From: Epiperipatus broadwayi
Taxonomy: Eukaryota; Onychophora; Udeonychophora; Euonychophora; Peripatidae
Direction of reading: 5' to 3'
Length of the DNA: 64,000 nt
NCBI GenBank assembly: GCA_028023455.1
Contig: JAQFVV010000018.1
Location: 5,669,800-5,733,799, forward strand
Part shown: one piece after another, positions 35,261 through 48,190 of the stretch
Layout: every line of letters begins with the position of its first letter
Numbering within the stretch: the first letter of the stretch is position 1
Translations under genes and position numbers: made by a program
Notes under the pieces: model-generated
Told to the model about the DNA's origin: nothing
Seen by the model: only the letters and a program-made list of their open reading frames with translations
Databases searched by the model: none

Positions 35261-36083
35261 GTAGTTTTCTTTAAATTTGTCAACATCTCACTTTCTTTTT
35301 ATTCATATTTTTCATATTTTCTTTTTAAAAAAAATCTCAATTTTACAATAACAAATTGTTGCCATATTATATTTGATCAACATATTTGAGATGGAACACT
35401 AGGCTAAGTAAGATTAGAATTTGAAAAAGGATTGTACACACATTACTATCATAAAAAAATAACATCAGTCATTACACTTTCCATTTTGCATTTACATATT
35501 ATTATATTCAAAATTATTACTAACTATGTGTTATCATTTCTATTTTACATAACTATAACTTTGAATCAAATTTCAAACAAATTTTTTTCTCAAATTAATA
35601 ACAGAAATACTGTATTTTGAACAATAAAATATTACATGACTAGTTTACATATTGTTGTTTTAGCAGCAATCATGTTTCTTTAATTACCTCTATATGCCAC
35701 TTACCATTAGTTATTAAAGCCTACATTAAGTGACCTAGAGATGGTGAAAAAAACTATATTTTAAGTTCAACTAAATAATTTTCATTTATAGTGCTGGCCA
35801 AAGGCCAAATATCAACTAAAAAAGCAGCTTTAAACAGCAAGCAAAGTTAATCTTTCCTTTTTTTTTTCAAAAGCAAACTGCATTGCCCTAATTTAGATAA
35901 AATTTCACAAAAGAAATATAAAAAAAAAAAAATCTATATTTTGTAACTATAAACATCATAAAATCAAATTTTAGATGTTAAAATGCAAAATAATTAACAC
36001 TTTTAAAAAATAAAATATTTCATTAAATAAATTTGACTAAGACAAAATAAATGTAGCTAACAATTTAATTAAAAAAAAATTAC

Positions 36084-36207
36084 TTTAATCTATTATTGGT
36101 AATCAATAAATCTTTGATTAATTCATGTCGCCGTTCTGAATCTTTAATTAAAGACAGAATATTTTCTTGAATTGTGACAGCAACTTGCTTGTCAAACACA
36201 ATTTTTT
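36084..36207 (-). CDS. CEP70: CEP70-like exon 3
   Basis: 124-base exon with acceptor TTCTATTTTAG and donor TTAAA|GTAATT. It is entered in phase 1 (G from exon 2 plus AA gives glutamate) and left in phase 2, matching exons 2 and 4. Encodes EKIVFDKQVAVTIQENILSL...RRHELIKDLLITNNRLK. The string (I)VFDKQ and the pattern I..LL..TN..L align with the start of the first coiled coil of vertebrate CEP70 (LIIFDKQ...IQELIETNQQLR, from memory). Codon use is A/T-ending like the other exons. This is the strongest single piece of the CEP70 identification. Confidence 0.9.
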
Positions 36208-36809
36208 CTAAAATAGAACAAAATCAAATTAATAACAATAGTTAAGACACATAATTTATAGAATAGTAATAAATAAAAAGATAAAATGACATGAATAAAA
36301 TATTTAAAATGGATATAAATGATAAAAGTTTGCCTTTAAAAAAACATCTTAAATTTCTTAAAATTAAAATAAAGCTCTATAACAATAAAATATAACTTAA
36401 CAAAAAATATTAAGAAATAAGAACAATATTAATAAAAATATTAAGAAATAAAATGATATGTTAATATCAAGCTTATGAGAATAAAAAATGGTATCAATAT
36501 TGTTTTTAAGATATAATGCAAAAATTTAGCTTCCAGTAATAATGGTTTTAACAAAGCATGAGCAATCTTTAGATGGACATGAATAGAAGTAACAAACTAA
36601 ATTTTGGAAAAATGTATCAAAGAAAAATTATTTATACACATATATCAAAAATGAGCAAGCAGTTGTGATAATCAAAATAAATAAAATTTTATACAATTTT
36701 ATTTAATAAAATTAGTTAGGTGTTATTAAGCTTCCCATTCCTAAGAAATTTAACTTTTTCATTGAGAGTCACTTTCTACATAATTAATATTAAGAAAAAA
36801 AAAAGGTAA

Positions 36810-38346
36810 AAGCCTGAAATCCGGGCACGGCCGCTATGGTACATTGTTTACGTGTCAAAACACATAAAAATGCCGTTTCGGGCGGCCTTGACCTATACAG
36901 GCTAATACAACATTTACGTATTGTATTATAACCCATTAAATAGGCCACTTTACATGACATTGCACAAAAATATTATGGCCTGTTTTGTGTTTTGAAGCTA
37001 TTTACACGTATTCGTTGTATTGATAGCTGATTACCGTATCGCTTGAGGGTGTTGAAATTTCAGGCCGGTATGACTTTTTCAAATCTCCGTAATACAGTAA
37101 TGTCATTTCGATTTAAAAAATGTTGTTAATTATTAATAATTATCATATGGTCCCCACCCTTCCCTACAAAAAGGTTACTATGTAAAAAAATTGGCAAAGT
37201 GTATGTTCGAACAGGCTTGGACAAAGCTCACGTGCTAAGTCACGTTTCAGCCTGGAAAAAAATTTGAGACCACTAAAAGGTCTGAGACGAACGTGCAATT
37301 TTGAAACTTTTCTGCAGAATTGCCGAGTACAGAAGGTGTGTGAGATTGTGTCCTTTTTTTCAGGCACATAATGTCCACTTTTTATTACAGCAATAAAAGA
37401 ATAAATAATTTTAAAAAAAGTCCAAAGTTTGTGTCCTTTTTTTTTTTTTGCATTTCATTTCATTAGAAATTGACAATTATTTGAATTCCATTTTTTGCAG
37501 CCGGGGGTTAAAATAAATGACGATTTTGGTGTGTACTTTTTGTTAAGAATAACAAATTACGAATTCCCCCCACCCCCAAAAGCAGTTTCTTGTAGAAGGC
37601 CAAAAAAAAAGTAATTCAAACGAAATGGAAATCAAAGTAAAAAGTGAGAAAAAGTTGTTTAAAAAAAAAACCCGGTAAATTCTTAACTTTTTGGTTACAA
37701 TTCTTTTTGCGAGTGTGGGAGTGGGTATTTGAAAACAATTTTTTAATCGGCAAAAACACAAAAGTAAATTTTGATTTACTATTAAGAAAAACAATTACGT
37801 CAACCAAAAATGAAATCAAAATTCGAAACAAGTCCCAAAGTTGATTCTCTTTTTTCAGCGCTGTTAAAGTAATTGACTATTTTGGTTGACTTTTTGTTAA
37901 TAATAACAGTATGAAATCCCACCCCCACTCCCCGCTCCAAAAGCTGTTTCTTGTAGTAGGCCAAAAAAAAAAAAAAAAAGGCTAATTCAAACATAATATA
38001 AATCAAAGTGAAAACAATTTGTGTTTAAAAAAAAAGTAAAATTAATAATAAGAAAAACCATTTAGTCAAGCCAAAAAAAAAGGTAGAATTAAGTTCTAAA
38101 CAAGTCGCAAATAATTGTATTCTATTTTTTCGGCGGTGGGAGATTCAAACAAATTTTTTGACGTCGTGAAACGGTCCAAAGTTTTAAAATGATCAAAAGA
38201 AAAAAATAAAATTAGCAAAATTTGTTGAAAAAATGTCAGGTTCCAAAAAAAACCCACAAAAAGTAACGAAAATGAATATCAAAATTTGTTTAATAATAAA
38301 GAAATCATGTTCTAAATGAAATAAAAATTATTCGGATTTCAGGCTT
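36810..38346. mobile_element. TIR element with internal tandem units
   Basis: AAGCCTGAAATCCG (36810-36823) is matched exactly by its reverse complement CGGATTTCAGGCTT (38333-38346). Inside, GC-richer DNA with long homopolymers contains diverged tandem units starting near 37420, 37832 and 38105. They share the order GTCCAAAGTTTG..., ACTTTTTGTTAA.AATAAC, a C-rich CCCCACCCCC block, GCNGTTTCTTGTAG.AGGCCAAAAAA and ATTCAAAC. No transposase is seen. A related segment (ACATTGTTTACGTGTCAAAAC, 36841) also recurs just outside the right TIR (38351), so the true right end may lie further out. Confidence 0.6.
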
Positions 38347-39689
38347 GGGGCATTGTTTGTGTGTCAAAACTGTAAAAGACAATTCAGAATAAATTATCAT
38401 ACTTTTCAGTCAACTGCAAAAAAGTTTTACTTTAATAAGTGTCATTTTATAGTTTGATTAACTACTTTCATATTTTTTTTAGTGATCAAAAAAAAAAATT
38501 GATAAGACTGATTTTTTTAAACAGGTAATACAAGATTCTGTTGCGAAATGATGTTTATTCCTGCATCATTAAATCTTAGCTCATAGTACGTGAATATTAA
38601 TTTAAACAACATGACGATAGAGTTTTACAAATCATACTAATAATACATTTGATCATTGCTGATTATAGTTGAACAATGAACAATTATAGCCAATTCTTTT
38701 ATTAAAACAATATAATCTAACATCATATTTAATTAATCCATAATCTTTATAGAACTTCATCATAAAATAACAAAGCATCTTATATTAAAATTCTACAAAT
38801 AGAAATAAAATCATAAAAAACAGTTTTACAAATAGCAAATATTGTATTACTGCATGAAGAGACAAGGCTTTTTAATGATCAGATAAATGGAAATCATAAA
38901 AGTTCCAAAAACAAATGTTCTAGTTTTTCCAAATAAAGTTCATCAACTACACATAATTTATCTTATCGATTTCTTCTTATTTAATATGAAGTTCACATAT
39001 AAAAAAATGTTTGTTTTTGAAAAAAAATAAAATAAAATTTTATTAGCCTCACAATTATAGATTATTAAATTTGAATCTGTTCACAAAATATAATATTTGT
39101 AGTAACTTCTTCCAAAACTTTCAGAAAACAAATCTGGACCATAACCTTCATTCAGCTTTTTTTTTTTTATTCCATTAATGATTTCTTTAAAAAAAATTTA
39201 TTTATTTTTAAATTAAAAAAATTGAAACCCTTTTCTATTATATTTCCATTGCAAAGTCAGCTTTCACTTGCCGACAATAAAGATATTCATAAAAAGCATC
39301 TGCCCCATTTGGTGAATGAAAAATGTTTGTAAAAATGTAATAAACACTCCACATATCTACATACTTGTACTCATAGTGGTCATTACTGTCTAATTCCAAT
39401 GAAATTCATATAGTATATGATGGTAAAAAAATAACTGCTTCACTAAACTAATAACTGATTTAAACGTAATGTCTAAAACAAACAAACAATCCCGATTCTT
39501 TAAAATTTTAATAACAAAGTGCTTTTACAAATAAGTATTTCGAAAAAAACCAGTCATTCTAAGTTCAAACATTTTCTTGAAGACTATTTTACTTTGATAA
39601 ATTATTTGTTTCACTCTATTAGTATTATTAAAGTTTTTATCCAAAAGTTTAAAACAATTTTTTTTTTTATAACCAAGTAATACATATAT

Positions 39690-40470
39690 ATTAATTAGAC
39701 CCAAAATGCATATCACTACTAGCTGAAAATTCAAATATAAAATGTCAATCACTCCTCAACATTATGTTTTTTTACCAAACACTACCTTGTGAATAAAGAT
39801 AAAATCTGCATTTAACGATATGATCAAAAAGTAATCTCTTGATCATGCACCACAAAGACTTATTCAAAGAAAGAGCATGAAATTTAAATAAGCAAAGATC
39901 TTATATTTCTCATAAACTAACATGCTTAATTTATGTATACAAAAAAAAACTGAATACAATAATCATTTTAAACTTTGCAATCTTCTAAACATACATATAT
40001 AAAAAATAGACCCAATACATATTGCTATCAAAAAATTCAAATATAAAATGTCCATCAATCACTATCCAATATGTTCTTTCAGCAAATGCTATCTTACTCA
40101 TAAGATAGCATAGCATTTCCTGAAAAAACAGTGTTGGGTAGTGAGGGACATTTTATATTTAAATTTTCAACTAGCGATATACATTGGGAGATTGCAAAGC
40201 TTAAAGTGTCTAATGCATTAGTCTTTCTTTGTAAACATAAATTAAACATGTTTGTTTATAAGCAATTTAAGATCTTCGCTAATTTAAATTTCACACTTCT
40301 TAATTAAATAACTCTGTATTCCATTATACAGTATATAACAACTTTGTAGCATATAATCAAGAGGTTAGCTTTTGGTCATGCCATTAAATGGAGACTTTAT
40401 CTTTACTTACAAGATAGTATTTGCTGAAAAAAACAGTATTGGGGAGTGATGGACATTTTATAAAAATTAA
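39690..40470. repeat. Nested palindromic repeat, about 0.8 kb
   Basis: The left half (about 39690-40096) reads, imperfectly but colinearly over about 370 bases, as the reverse complement of the right half (40101-40470). The centre is a perfect 10-bp stem TGCTATCTTA / TAAGATAGCA with loop CTCA (40097-40100). Within each half a motif of about 80 bases (ATATAAAATGTC.ATCA in the left orientation) occurs twice, at about 39735 and 40038. In reversed form it is at about 40145 and 40450. So the array is X-spacer-X / X'-spacer'-X'. No coding frame. Confidence 0.75.
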
Positions 40471-41144
40471 TTGTATTTTATTCTGTACAATTGTATTAGT
40501 ACGACTTTTTATCTCTAGGCATATTATTTCAAAATGTGATCTTTTATCAAGTAGTTCAGACATGAGTTAAAAAGAAAATAATTTTCTTCATTGAAAAAAA
40601 TGACTTTTGGATTCAATAATTGTTAATTTTGTTATAGTTGATGATAATTCAACATAGCTCACCAACACATTCTAAAATATCTGGAGGTGTAAATTAGACT
40701 ACAAATTAATAGGCTCATTACATTATCATCTGAGTAAAATTTAAAAAATGCTAGTAAAAAAAAAAAAAACACTTTTAAAGACCTCCTCTCTTCTTAAAAA
40801 AAAAGTTAGTTTATATATTTAAAAAATGATACTGTAAAAACAGATGTAGTTTCTACACAGTAATACGTTTATAATGTTTCATATTTATTATTTATTCATC
40901 TTCATATATATATATATGAGATCAGATCTCATTATTTTATAAGGTTTTATAATAAATAATATTAAGACAATAGCTAACAATGATTTAGGATTATCACTTG
41001 ATTGTAGAACTGCTGTATATATATTTTAACTGACTTTTAATTAGATAATTTAACTTGTATACAATTTTAGTGAAGAATTTTTTAAAAACATTATTTGAAA
41101 AAGTGATTAACATCATAACTAAACATTACAATTAAAAAAAATAC

Positions 41145-41253
41145 CTCTACTTGAAATTATTTCGCTACTTGAAGGAACAATAATAGGAAGACCATGATGG
41201 CGCAGTCCTTTATTTACGTCACACCAGTCTTCAGGATCCATTGGCAATAGAGC
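41145..41253 (-). CDS. CEP70: CEP70-like exon 2, contains probable start codon
   Basis: 109-base exon: acceptor TGTTTACAG, donor AGTAGAG|GTATTT, leaving in phase 1. Reads ALLPMDPEDWCDVNKGLRHHGL...SSSEIISSR. The ATG at 41241-41239 (MDPEDW...) is the likely start if the preceding exon is untranslated. The segment DWCDVNKGLRHHGL aligns with EWESINVLLMMHGL of vertebrate CEP70, which also lies near its N-terminus. Composition is clearly less AT-rich than the flanking introns. If an upstream coding exon exists, I did not find it between here and the CpG patch at 53.5 kb. Confidence 0.85.
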
Positions 41254-42799
41254 CTGTAAACAATAAAATAATCAGCTATTTTTAATAAAAATATTTTAAA
41301 TATTTCATTTTCTTAATTTGAATTAAGAGACAATACTTAGAGTGAAAATTATTCTAAGAGATCTCATAATTATATATGATTATGTGCTAATAACTAGATA
41401 AACAATATGAAAGTAGATCAAATATAAAGAATTAAAAAGAAAGTAGTTAATGTATAACGATAGTAGATAGTAGAAGAATGGAATATCGTAATACTGCAAA
41501 GATAAAAAAAACATGAAAGTTTATGAAATAAAAATTAAAATAAAAAGAGGCAAAAAACTGATACTTTCACTATGAACCCACATTTATAGTTAGTTTTTAG
41601 AAATAAGCCATAACCCTAATTTTAGCAGTACTAAAATGTTAGCAAAATTAAAAAAGTAAAGGAACTCAATATAGCCTCCATTATGAGATGTCTTAATATG
41701 TCTCTTTCTCCAACTACTATTAATAATTTTACTAAGATAAAAAAAAAAATACAAGTATATTTTAAATTTTCTTCATATTTAATTGATCAATATTTGTTGT
41801 CAAAAGATAACCAATAAAAATATTATAAAATGTTTACAATGTTATTGCTTTAAAAATTACTATAACAGCTTTCTAGAACAAAGATGAGAGTATTCCAAGA
41901 AGTTAACTATCCACTTATGTGAAGAATTGTTCTATGTTTGCGGATTAGTGTTTTTAAATACTTTTGACAATCAGATCCATTTACTTCCAATAATGAAAAT
42001 TTCTGTTCATAGTTGAGGATTTTTATAATGTTCCTTAAACCTGTTTTAATTTCATCTATTGTGAAAATCTTCACCCCAATATATATTTTGTAATGGGATA
42101 ATAATTGAACTTCTCCATTATGTTTCCACTGTTTGGTCAGCATTTATAATGGAATAAAAGAAATTGCCCTACAGTTTTTTAGACATTCATTTATTACTGA
42201 CACAAAAATAAAAGATAATAAAGTAATACCCTTATGATTTAAATATTATTTACAACAGAGCAAAACATGTACCATTAAATAGTAACTATGTTATAACCTG
42301 TATAAAATTATATAGCTCAATCGTTGGTCACACTATGCAATAACAATATTTCCCATAAATATTGTTATTCAGCTTCCCCATCTACACTAAAATAAAATAC
42401 TGATGACAATCTTTATTAAAACTAATTTGTTCAGACAGAATGTAAAAACAAAAAGAAAACCAACAAGATCATCACTTCAAATATCACCAAATCTATTCAT
42501 TACCCAAAATAAACTACAATAAGCAGTTAAATCATATATCATTGTCTTAAACAATGATATATGCCTAAGATACCATTTAATTTATAATTGAATAAAATCA
42601 AAATTATATCAATAAATATCTGAGTTCTGATATACTTTACTAATCAAATATTGTGTAATGTAAATTTATACTAAAATTTAATGATATTCTCTACCTAAAT
42701 AAACTAGTTCATAAATGGTTAGAGAATGTTTTATAAACCTACAATATCTATAATGTTTAAATAAAAATAAACCATTAATTAATAAAATGTTAAATATTA

Positions 42800-43556
42800 A
42801 CTGAAAGGAGACCCTTTGTTCCTCTTGGGGGCCTTAAAGGATCTGTGGGGGGCCAATTCCTTATGTCCCCCCCCCTTGTTTTTGTGGTTGTGGTTCTTTT
42901 TTTTTTTTGTTTTTTTTTTTATTCTTCTGTGGGGGGGGGGCCCCCCTCCCCTCGTCCCGGGGGGGGGGGTGTGGGCTTTTTGTCTTTTTTTTCTGTTTTT
43001 AAAACCATTGTCGTTCTTTTTCTTTCTTTGTTTTGCCTGATTTAATGTTTGTGGGAGTGTTTAATTTTTTTTCAAATTTTTATATTTTTTTATAATAATA
43101 AAAAAAACAATGGCCTTGGTCCTGGGGGCGGGGGGGCCCAGGGGCCCGGGGGTGGGCGGCGGGGGGTGGGGGGGGGGGGGGGGGGGGGGGGGGGGGTGCG
43201 GGTGGGGGTGTGGGGGGGTTGGGGGTTTTTTGTGGGTTTTTGGTTGTGGGGGGGGGAAAGTGGGAGGATAAAGGAGTGTGGGGTTGGGGTTTGGGGATTG
43301 GGGGGGTTGGGGAGGGGGAAAGAGAAGATGGGGGTAAAGGGGAAAGTTTTTGGTGATGGGGGGAAGAGGGGAGGGGGAGGGAAGAGTGGGTGAGGAGAGT
43401 AGGGGGGGAGTGGGGGGGGGGGGGGGGGGGGGGGGAGGTGGGGTTGGGGGGTGTGTGTGGGGGGGGTTGGAGGGGGTTGGGGGGTGAAAAAGGTTTGTGG
43501 TAGGGGGTTGGGGGTTGGGGGGGAATGGGGGGGGGGGGGGGGGGGGGAAGGGTGGG

Positions 43557-43593
<37 letters not shown>

Positions 43594-43804
43594 GGGGGGG
43601 GGGGGAGAGAGTGTGAAATTAAGTGGAGGGAAAAAAAAAGAGATGAGGGAGGGTGGGAGGAAGGTGATGGTGGTGTAGGGTGTTGGATGGGGGGGGAGGG
43701 GGGGGGGGGAAGGGAGAAGAGAAAAAAAAAAAATAATAAAAGTTTTTATAATTATAAAATTATAATTAATATATTATGGTGGTGAGGGAAGTAAAAAAAT
43801 TTAA

Positions 43805-43838
<34 letters not shown>

Positions 43839-44346
43839 AAAAAATTAAAAAAAAATATAAAAAAAAAAAAAGAAAAAAAAAAAAATATAAAAAGAAGAAA
43901 AAAAAGATGAAAAAAAAAATAGAAAAGAAGGAAAAAGGGAAATAAGAAAAAATAAGGAAAAAGAAAAAAAAAAAAAAAAAAAAAAAAAAGAAAAAAGAAA
44001 AAAAAAGAAAAAAATTATGGATGGTGGGAATAATAGTATAAGGGGAGGAGGGATAAAAAAAATGAAAAAAAAAAGAGGGAAAAATTAAAATGAAAAAAAA
44101 AATAATAAAAAAAAAAAAAATAATATCTATTACATCTTCCGAATTGCCCAAATTTTAAATGAAGAAGGAGAAAATGATTTAATTATGAAGGAAGGGGGGG
44201 GTGTGTTTAAAAGGGGGGGAAAAAAAAAAAAGGGGGGGGAAAAGGGAGGAAGGAAGAAGAAGAGGAGAGAGGGGGAGGGGGGGGGGGAGGGGGGAAAAAG
44301 GAGGGGGGGGGGGGGGGGGGGGGGGGGAAGGGGGGGGGGGGGGGGG
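42800..44346. repeat. Poly-G / poly-A low-complexity block, probable artefact
   Basis: An abrupt switch from AT-rich DNA to long G runs (29 G from 43168, 32 G at 43561-43592), then nearly pure A with interspersed G and T (43800-44120), then G again to 44346. Nearly all purine on the plus strand after 43100. Every open frame here (poly-Gly, poly-Phe) is an artefact of composition. Most likely a low-quality consensus over a simple repeat or gap; a true polypurine tract is possible. Confidence 0.85.
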
Positions 44347-44799
44347 ACTATATTTTACATCAATATACTATTAGTACTTAAGTTATATATCAAAATGAAA
44401 TACCAATAAGAATACATTATGAATGAACCTATTGTATAATATTGTATTTATAATATCCAATCATATCATTATATCAAATATAGGTTTCTATTGAATATTT
44501 ACTAAATCACAATCAATTAATCCTGTCCATCTATTTTAAATTTCCTGTAAATCAATTATTAAAATGGATTTTATAACAATTAAACCATATAAAACAATTA
44601 TTGACATTTATTTTATTCAAAGATAGGTATTAAGATTTAATAGTTAATTAAATTCATGATCAACCTCAAATAAGTTTAAAGATAATTAAGGCAAATCATT
44701 CTGACTAATGACAGAATAAAATTTATTATTCTCTTTATAATTGAACAAGATAAGCTCTTAATAATTAATCATGAACTAATTACATTATTATACCATCCA

Positions 44800-45520
44800 T
44801 ATTAACTTAGATAAAGCAAACAAATATTTCAATATAATGATAATATAAAGTTTATCTCTAATTAGATTTAATAATAATCATATAATAAAAATATATATGC
44901 ATGTAATCATATTTCACTCACCAATATTGATTTGATTTAGATTAGGATTTAATTATAAAAAGAAAAATGAAGTTTTTCTTTATATACATAGTTCATATTA
45001 TCTTCTTTTAAATTTATTGTCAAAATTACTTTGCACACTTATACAATAATTAGACAAGTTTATTAGATTTCAATTAAATTTTAATTTATTAATTTATAAT
45101 AAGTAATTAATAATATAATATATATGTAATTGATAAAAATTGTAACCAGTTAATAAGTACAAATGCAATTTCTTTTTAAAACCTAATAAATTTGTTTGAT
45201 CTTAATTCAATATTTATCAATCTGATTATCTAATACTCTATAATAATTAATAACAAATATTAAATAAATATATGTGAATCACAAGAATGTGTTGTATGAC
45301 AATACACTATATATATACAGGAGAGATGCTAATATATTTTCTTTAGGATTCAAATAAAATATATAATTAAAAAAAAATATGACTAAATAAAATTGATTTT
45401 ATTTATCCATTAATATAAGTTATAAACAATCAAAGTAACATGAAAATTTATTACATTTAAACTCTTCTATACAAATATCTTTAAGTTAAATTTTAAATAA
45501 ATAAATATTTAAAAATAGTG
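44800..45520. repeat. Diverged low-copy repeat, copy 2
   Basis: Colinear with 27140-27960, same orientation: ACTTAGATAAAGCAAACAAA, ATATAAAGTTTATCTCTAAT, CACTCACCAATATTGATTTG and GTTAAATTTTAAATAAATAA all have counterparts in the same order there. The two copies are strongly diverged. Confidence 0.5.
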
Positions 45521-47089
45521 AGTCAGGAATTAATATATATATCATCAGATAAGAGTTTAAACTTTAAAAAAAATGAATCCAATAACATTTTATCGTGTAG
45601 CTAGCTTATCAATTAACTTCTAAATATACATATTGTTTGTTCATAAATAAATCTTATATTTTAAAATAAAGATAAACAAAACATTTTTTTTTAATATAAT
45701 GAAAATGATATAACCCACTATGTTCCATTACAGCCCCTAGTTTCCTTGTTTAAGATCTAAATATAAAGAAACAATCCTTGAAATAGAGAGGAGACAAGCA
45801 TGAATAATAATAAAGGATTTTGAATTCAATTACAATTTTTTTTAATTCCAATACTTTTCCTTTAAATATATATGCAAAATTACACCTCAGGTATTATTCT
45901 TTTATCTTCAGTGATATATGAGATGTTCTTTTTCTTGATGAAATTATTTCTAATCAAAATGAATAATAAATGCTAGTTTTTCCAAGTCTATAAGGTGAAA
46001 TTTCAACCATTTAATATCATTAGATCAATCGATCTTGTAAAATTCCATAGTCAAAAAGATGACATATATATATATCATGGGGTTTGTCTAAAAATATTTT
46101 ATAGCGCATGTTTAATAAAATGAATTTTGATGGTCTTTTTTCCTTTTTAAATACATCCTGTCATTTCTATTGGAATTTCATCATCAAATTGCCCTCACTT
46201 GAATGGGCAGACTGTTTACGTTTTTTATTCTTCCATTATATTTTAGCAATCAACTTAATTTATAAAAATGAATTTAAAAGCATCTGTTCTGGACAATGAC
46301 AAATGATAGAAGTTAAAGTGATTCAATTCTATTTATAACCTCTCTTTGCTGATGTCAATGTTATTAAGGAGACTGCTCAATTTAATTCAATTGTCACTCC
46401 CGTTCATTGCTTAATAAAATTGTTTTTATTTAATAAATAAAAATGAAGACTTTTAAAGATATAAGTACAATAAAAATTTTCATTTTATAATTCCAATATT
46501 ATTTTCTACCCCAACTAAAAAATAAACATTTCACATAATATTTCCAACATATCCTAATGAAAATATACTTTTTAATATATATCTTTATTATATCCCATAA
46601 ACCAATAAATAAATAAACATATATGAAATATTAAATATTTAATTTTGTAATAAATAGGTTGCTATGGTGAAACAAAAAGTGAAACATGTAATAATTAATA
46701 ATAATAATTTTATTCAAGTGATCTTTATTATTCACTTATTTATTTTTCTTTTAAAATTGACTACAATCAATTTACAATTTGATAATAATATTAACAACAA
46801 GTAATAATATTATTTTAATATTAAGGTTGTCATAGTTACTTAGTTGACCTTTATAATCCCAAGACCTCCATTATCCATAAATGAAATCAAATGAAAAAAA
46901 AATAAGACCAATATTTCTTTCTTTTATAAACTGTAATGCACAACTTAAACTTGAGTAAGTACAATATATATATATGTTTACATATTCAATTCAGTGAGAA
47001 AATATATATATATTAAAATGTAGGAAGATTTCTTTTTAATACTAAATTATTTCTACCAAAAGCCCTTCATCCAAGTTTAATTCTACAAT

Positions 47090-48190
47090 TAATTTTATTC
47101 ATTACATTTCCGTAAGATATTAATAATTTGATCACATTTACAATTGTTAAATTCTTGATTATCAATCTTTATTTTCATTTTCTGCAAAAATCTATTTAAT
47201 GTTACTTTAGACTTTTTTAGCATTTATCTTTAATCTTATTTTCATCTGATAAGTCTTACAATATTTTCTGAAGGTGTGAAATACTATTTGCAAGAACAAT
47301 CTCATCATCTATAAAATCTAGATGACTTAAATAAATCCCTTTTTTTTTACACCCTTAACTTCCTATTTTAATCAACAAACTACTCACAAAACTGTTATAA
47401 AAATTTTTGAAAAAATAAAATCACTTTAATATATACCTTTCTCAATGTTAATCTTCTTAGCATCACAATGTAATCAAATCATTGCTGTTGAATTATGATA
47501 CTTTTTAGAATATGATATCCTGGGTCTATATCTGGATGAGCCAAAGCTTTAATTACCATGAAAATACTTATAGAACCAAATGCCTTTTAATAATCTATAA
47601 ATCAAAAATATAATGACAACTCATATTTATTATTTTTCTATAATGTCTCTCAATATTTACATGTGAACCACTCTATTAAAATCACTTTTAAATCTAGGAT
47701 TGGTTAGAATCCAAAGTTTGCTGGAGAAGAGTTGTAAATATCTTGGTAAAGATTTTGTATAGACATAATAGAAAACTTATAGCTCTGTAATTTCTAATAT
47801 TTTCTTAATCATTTTTCTTATATTCATCTGTATATGTTTATCACTTAGACATTTGATATATAACTTTCCCAACAGTTTTTCTAATTACTATTGCATTCTT
47901 CCAATTCTTTGGTATATCTTTATCATTTGGACTTTTGGTATATAACTTTGCCAACAATTTTTCTAATTTCTTCACTTACTTTTTTTAAGATATCACTAAT
48001 AATTCTATCATTTTCTGAAGCTTTTCTTTTCTTCGTAGATTTAATTGCATGATTCACTTCACTTAAAATGCAAGGCAATTCAGAAAATATATCTATAAGC
48101 CATATAATTCTTTATAGAATGCAGTTCTATTTGTTCTTCTTATTGAAGAAATAACTTTCCTTCCAATATCAAGAAGTTGTTTTACAATAT
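47090..48190 (-). pseudogene. RTE-type LINE fragment, decayed
   Basis: Second copy related to the RTE at 18.7-21.5 kb. On the minus strand FIDY*KAFGSI at about 47610-47580 corresponds to the RT motif A (FIDYEKAFDSI); downstream the LINAK-like and FADD-region remnants occur at about 47330-47180. Both the 5' endonuclease part and the 3' end are missing. Numerous stops. Confidence 0.65.

Larger units (their letters stand above)
21917..36083 (-). other. CEP70 intron 3, about 14.2 kb
   Basis: Lies between the GTAATT donor of exon 3 and the TTGCTAG acceptor of exon 4 (phase 2). It carries the Penelope-like unit, a hAT element, hairpin repeats and a promoter-like patch, listed separately. 21.95-22.5, 23.3-24.5 and 26.0-27.1 kb are AT-rich with no feature I can support. 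Confidence 0.75.
36208..41144 (-). other. CEP70 intron 2, about 4.9 kb
   Basis: Phase-1 intron between the GTATTT donor of exon 2 and the TTTTAG acceptor of exon 3. Contains a TIR element and a nested palindrome (separate entries). 38.4-39.6 and 40.5-41.1 kb are AT-rich without features. Confidence 0.8.

Noticed and set aside
37164-38006. Overlapping ORFs of 66-83 codons
   Set aside because: They overlap each other on both strands inside the TIR element and contain only homopolymer-driven residues.
41907-42143. 78-codon minus-strand ORF near CEP70 exon 2
   Set aside because: No splice sites that fit CEP70 phases, no recognised family, composition like the intron; likely chance.
42816-44409. 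Several glycine- or phenylalanine-rich ORFs
   Set aside because: They are translations of G and A homopolymers in the low-complexity block.
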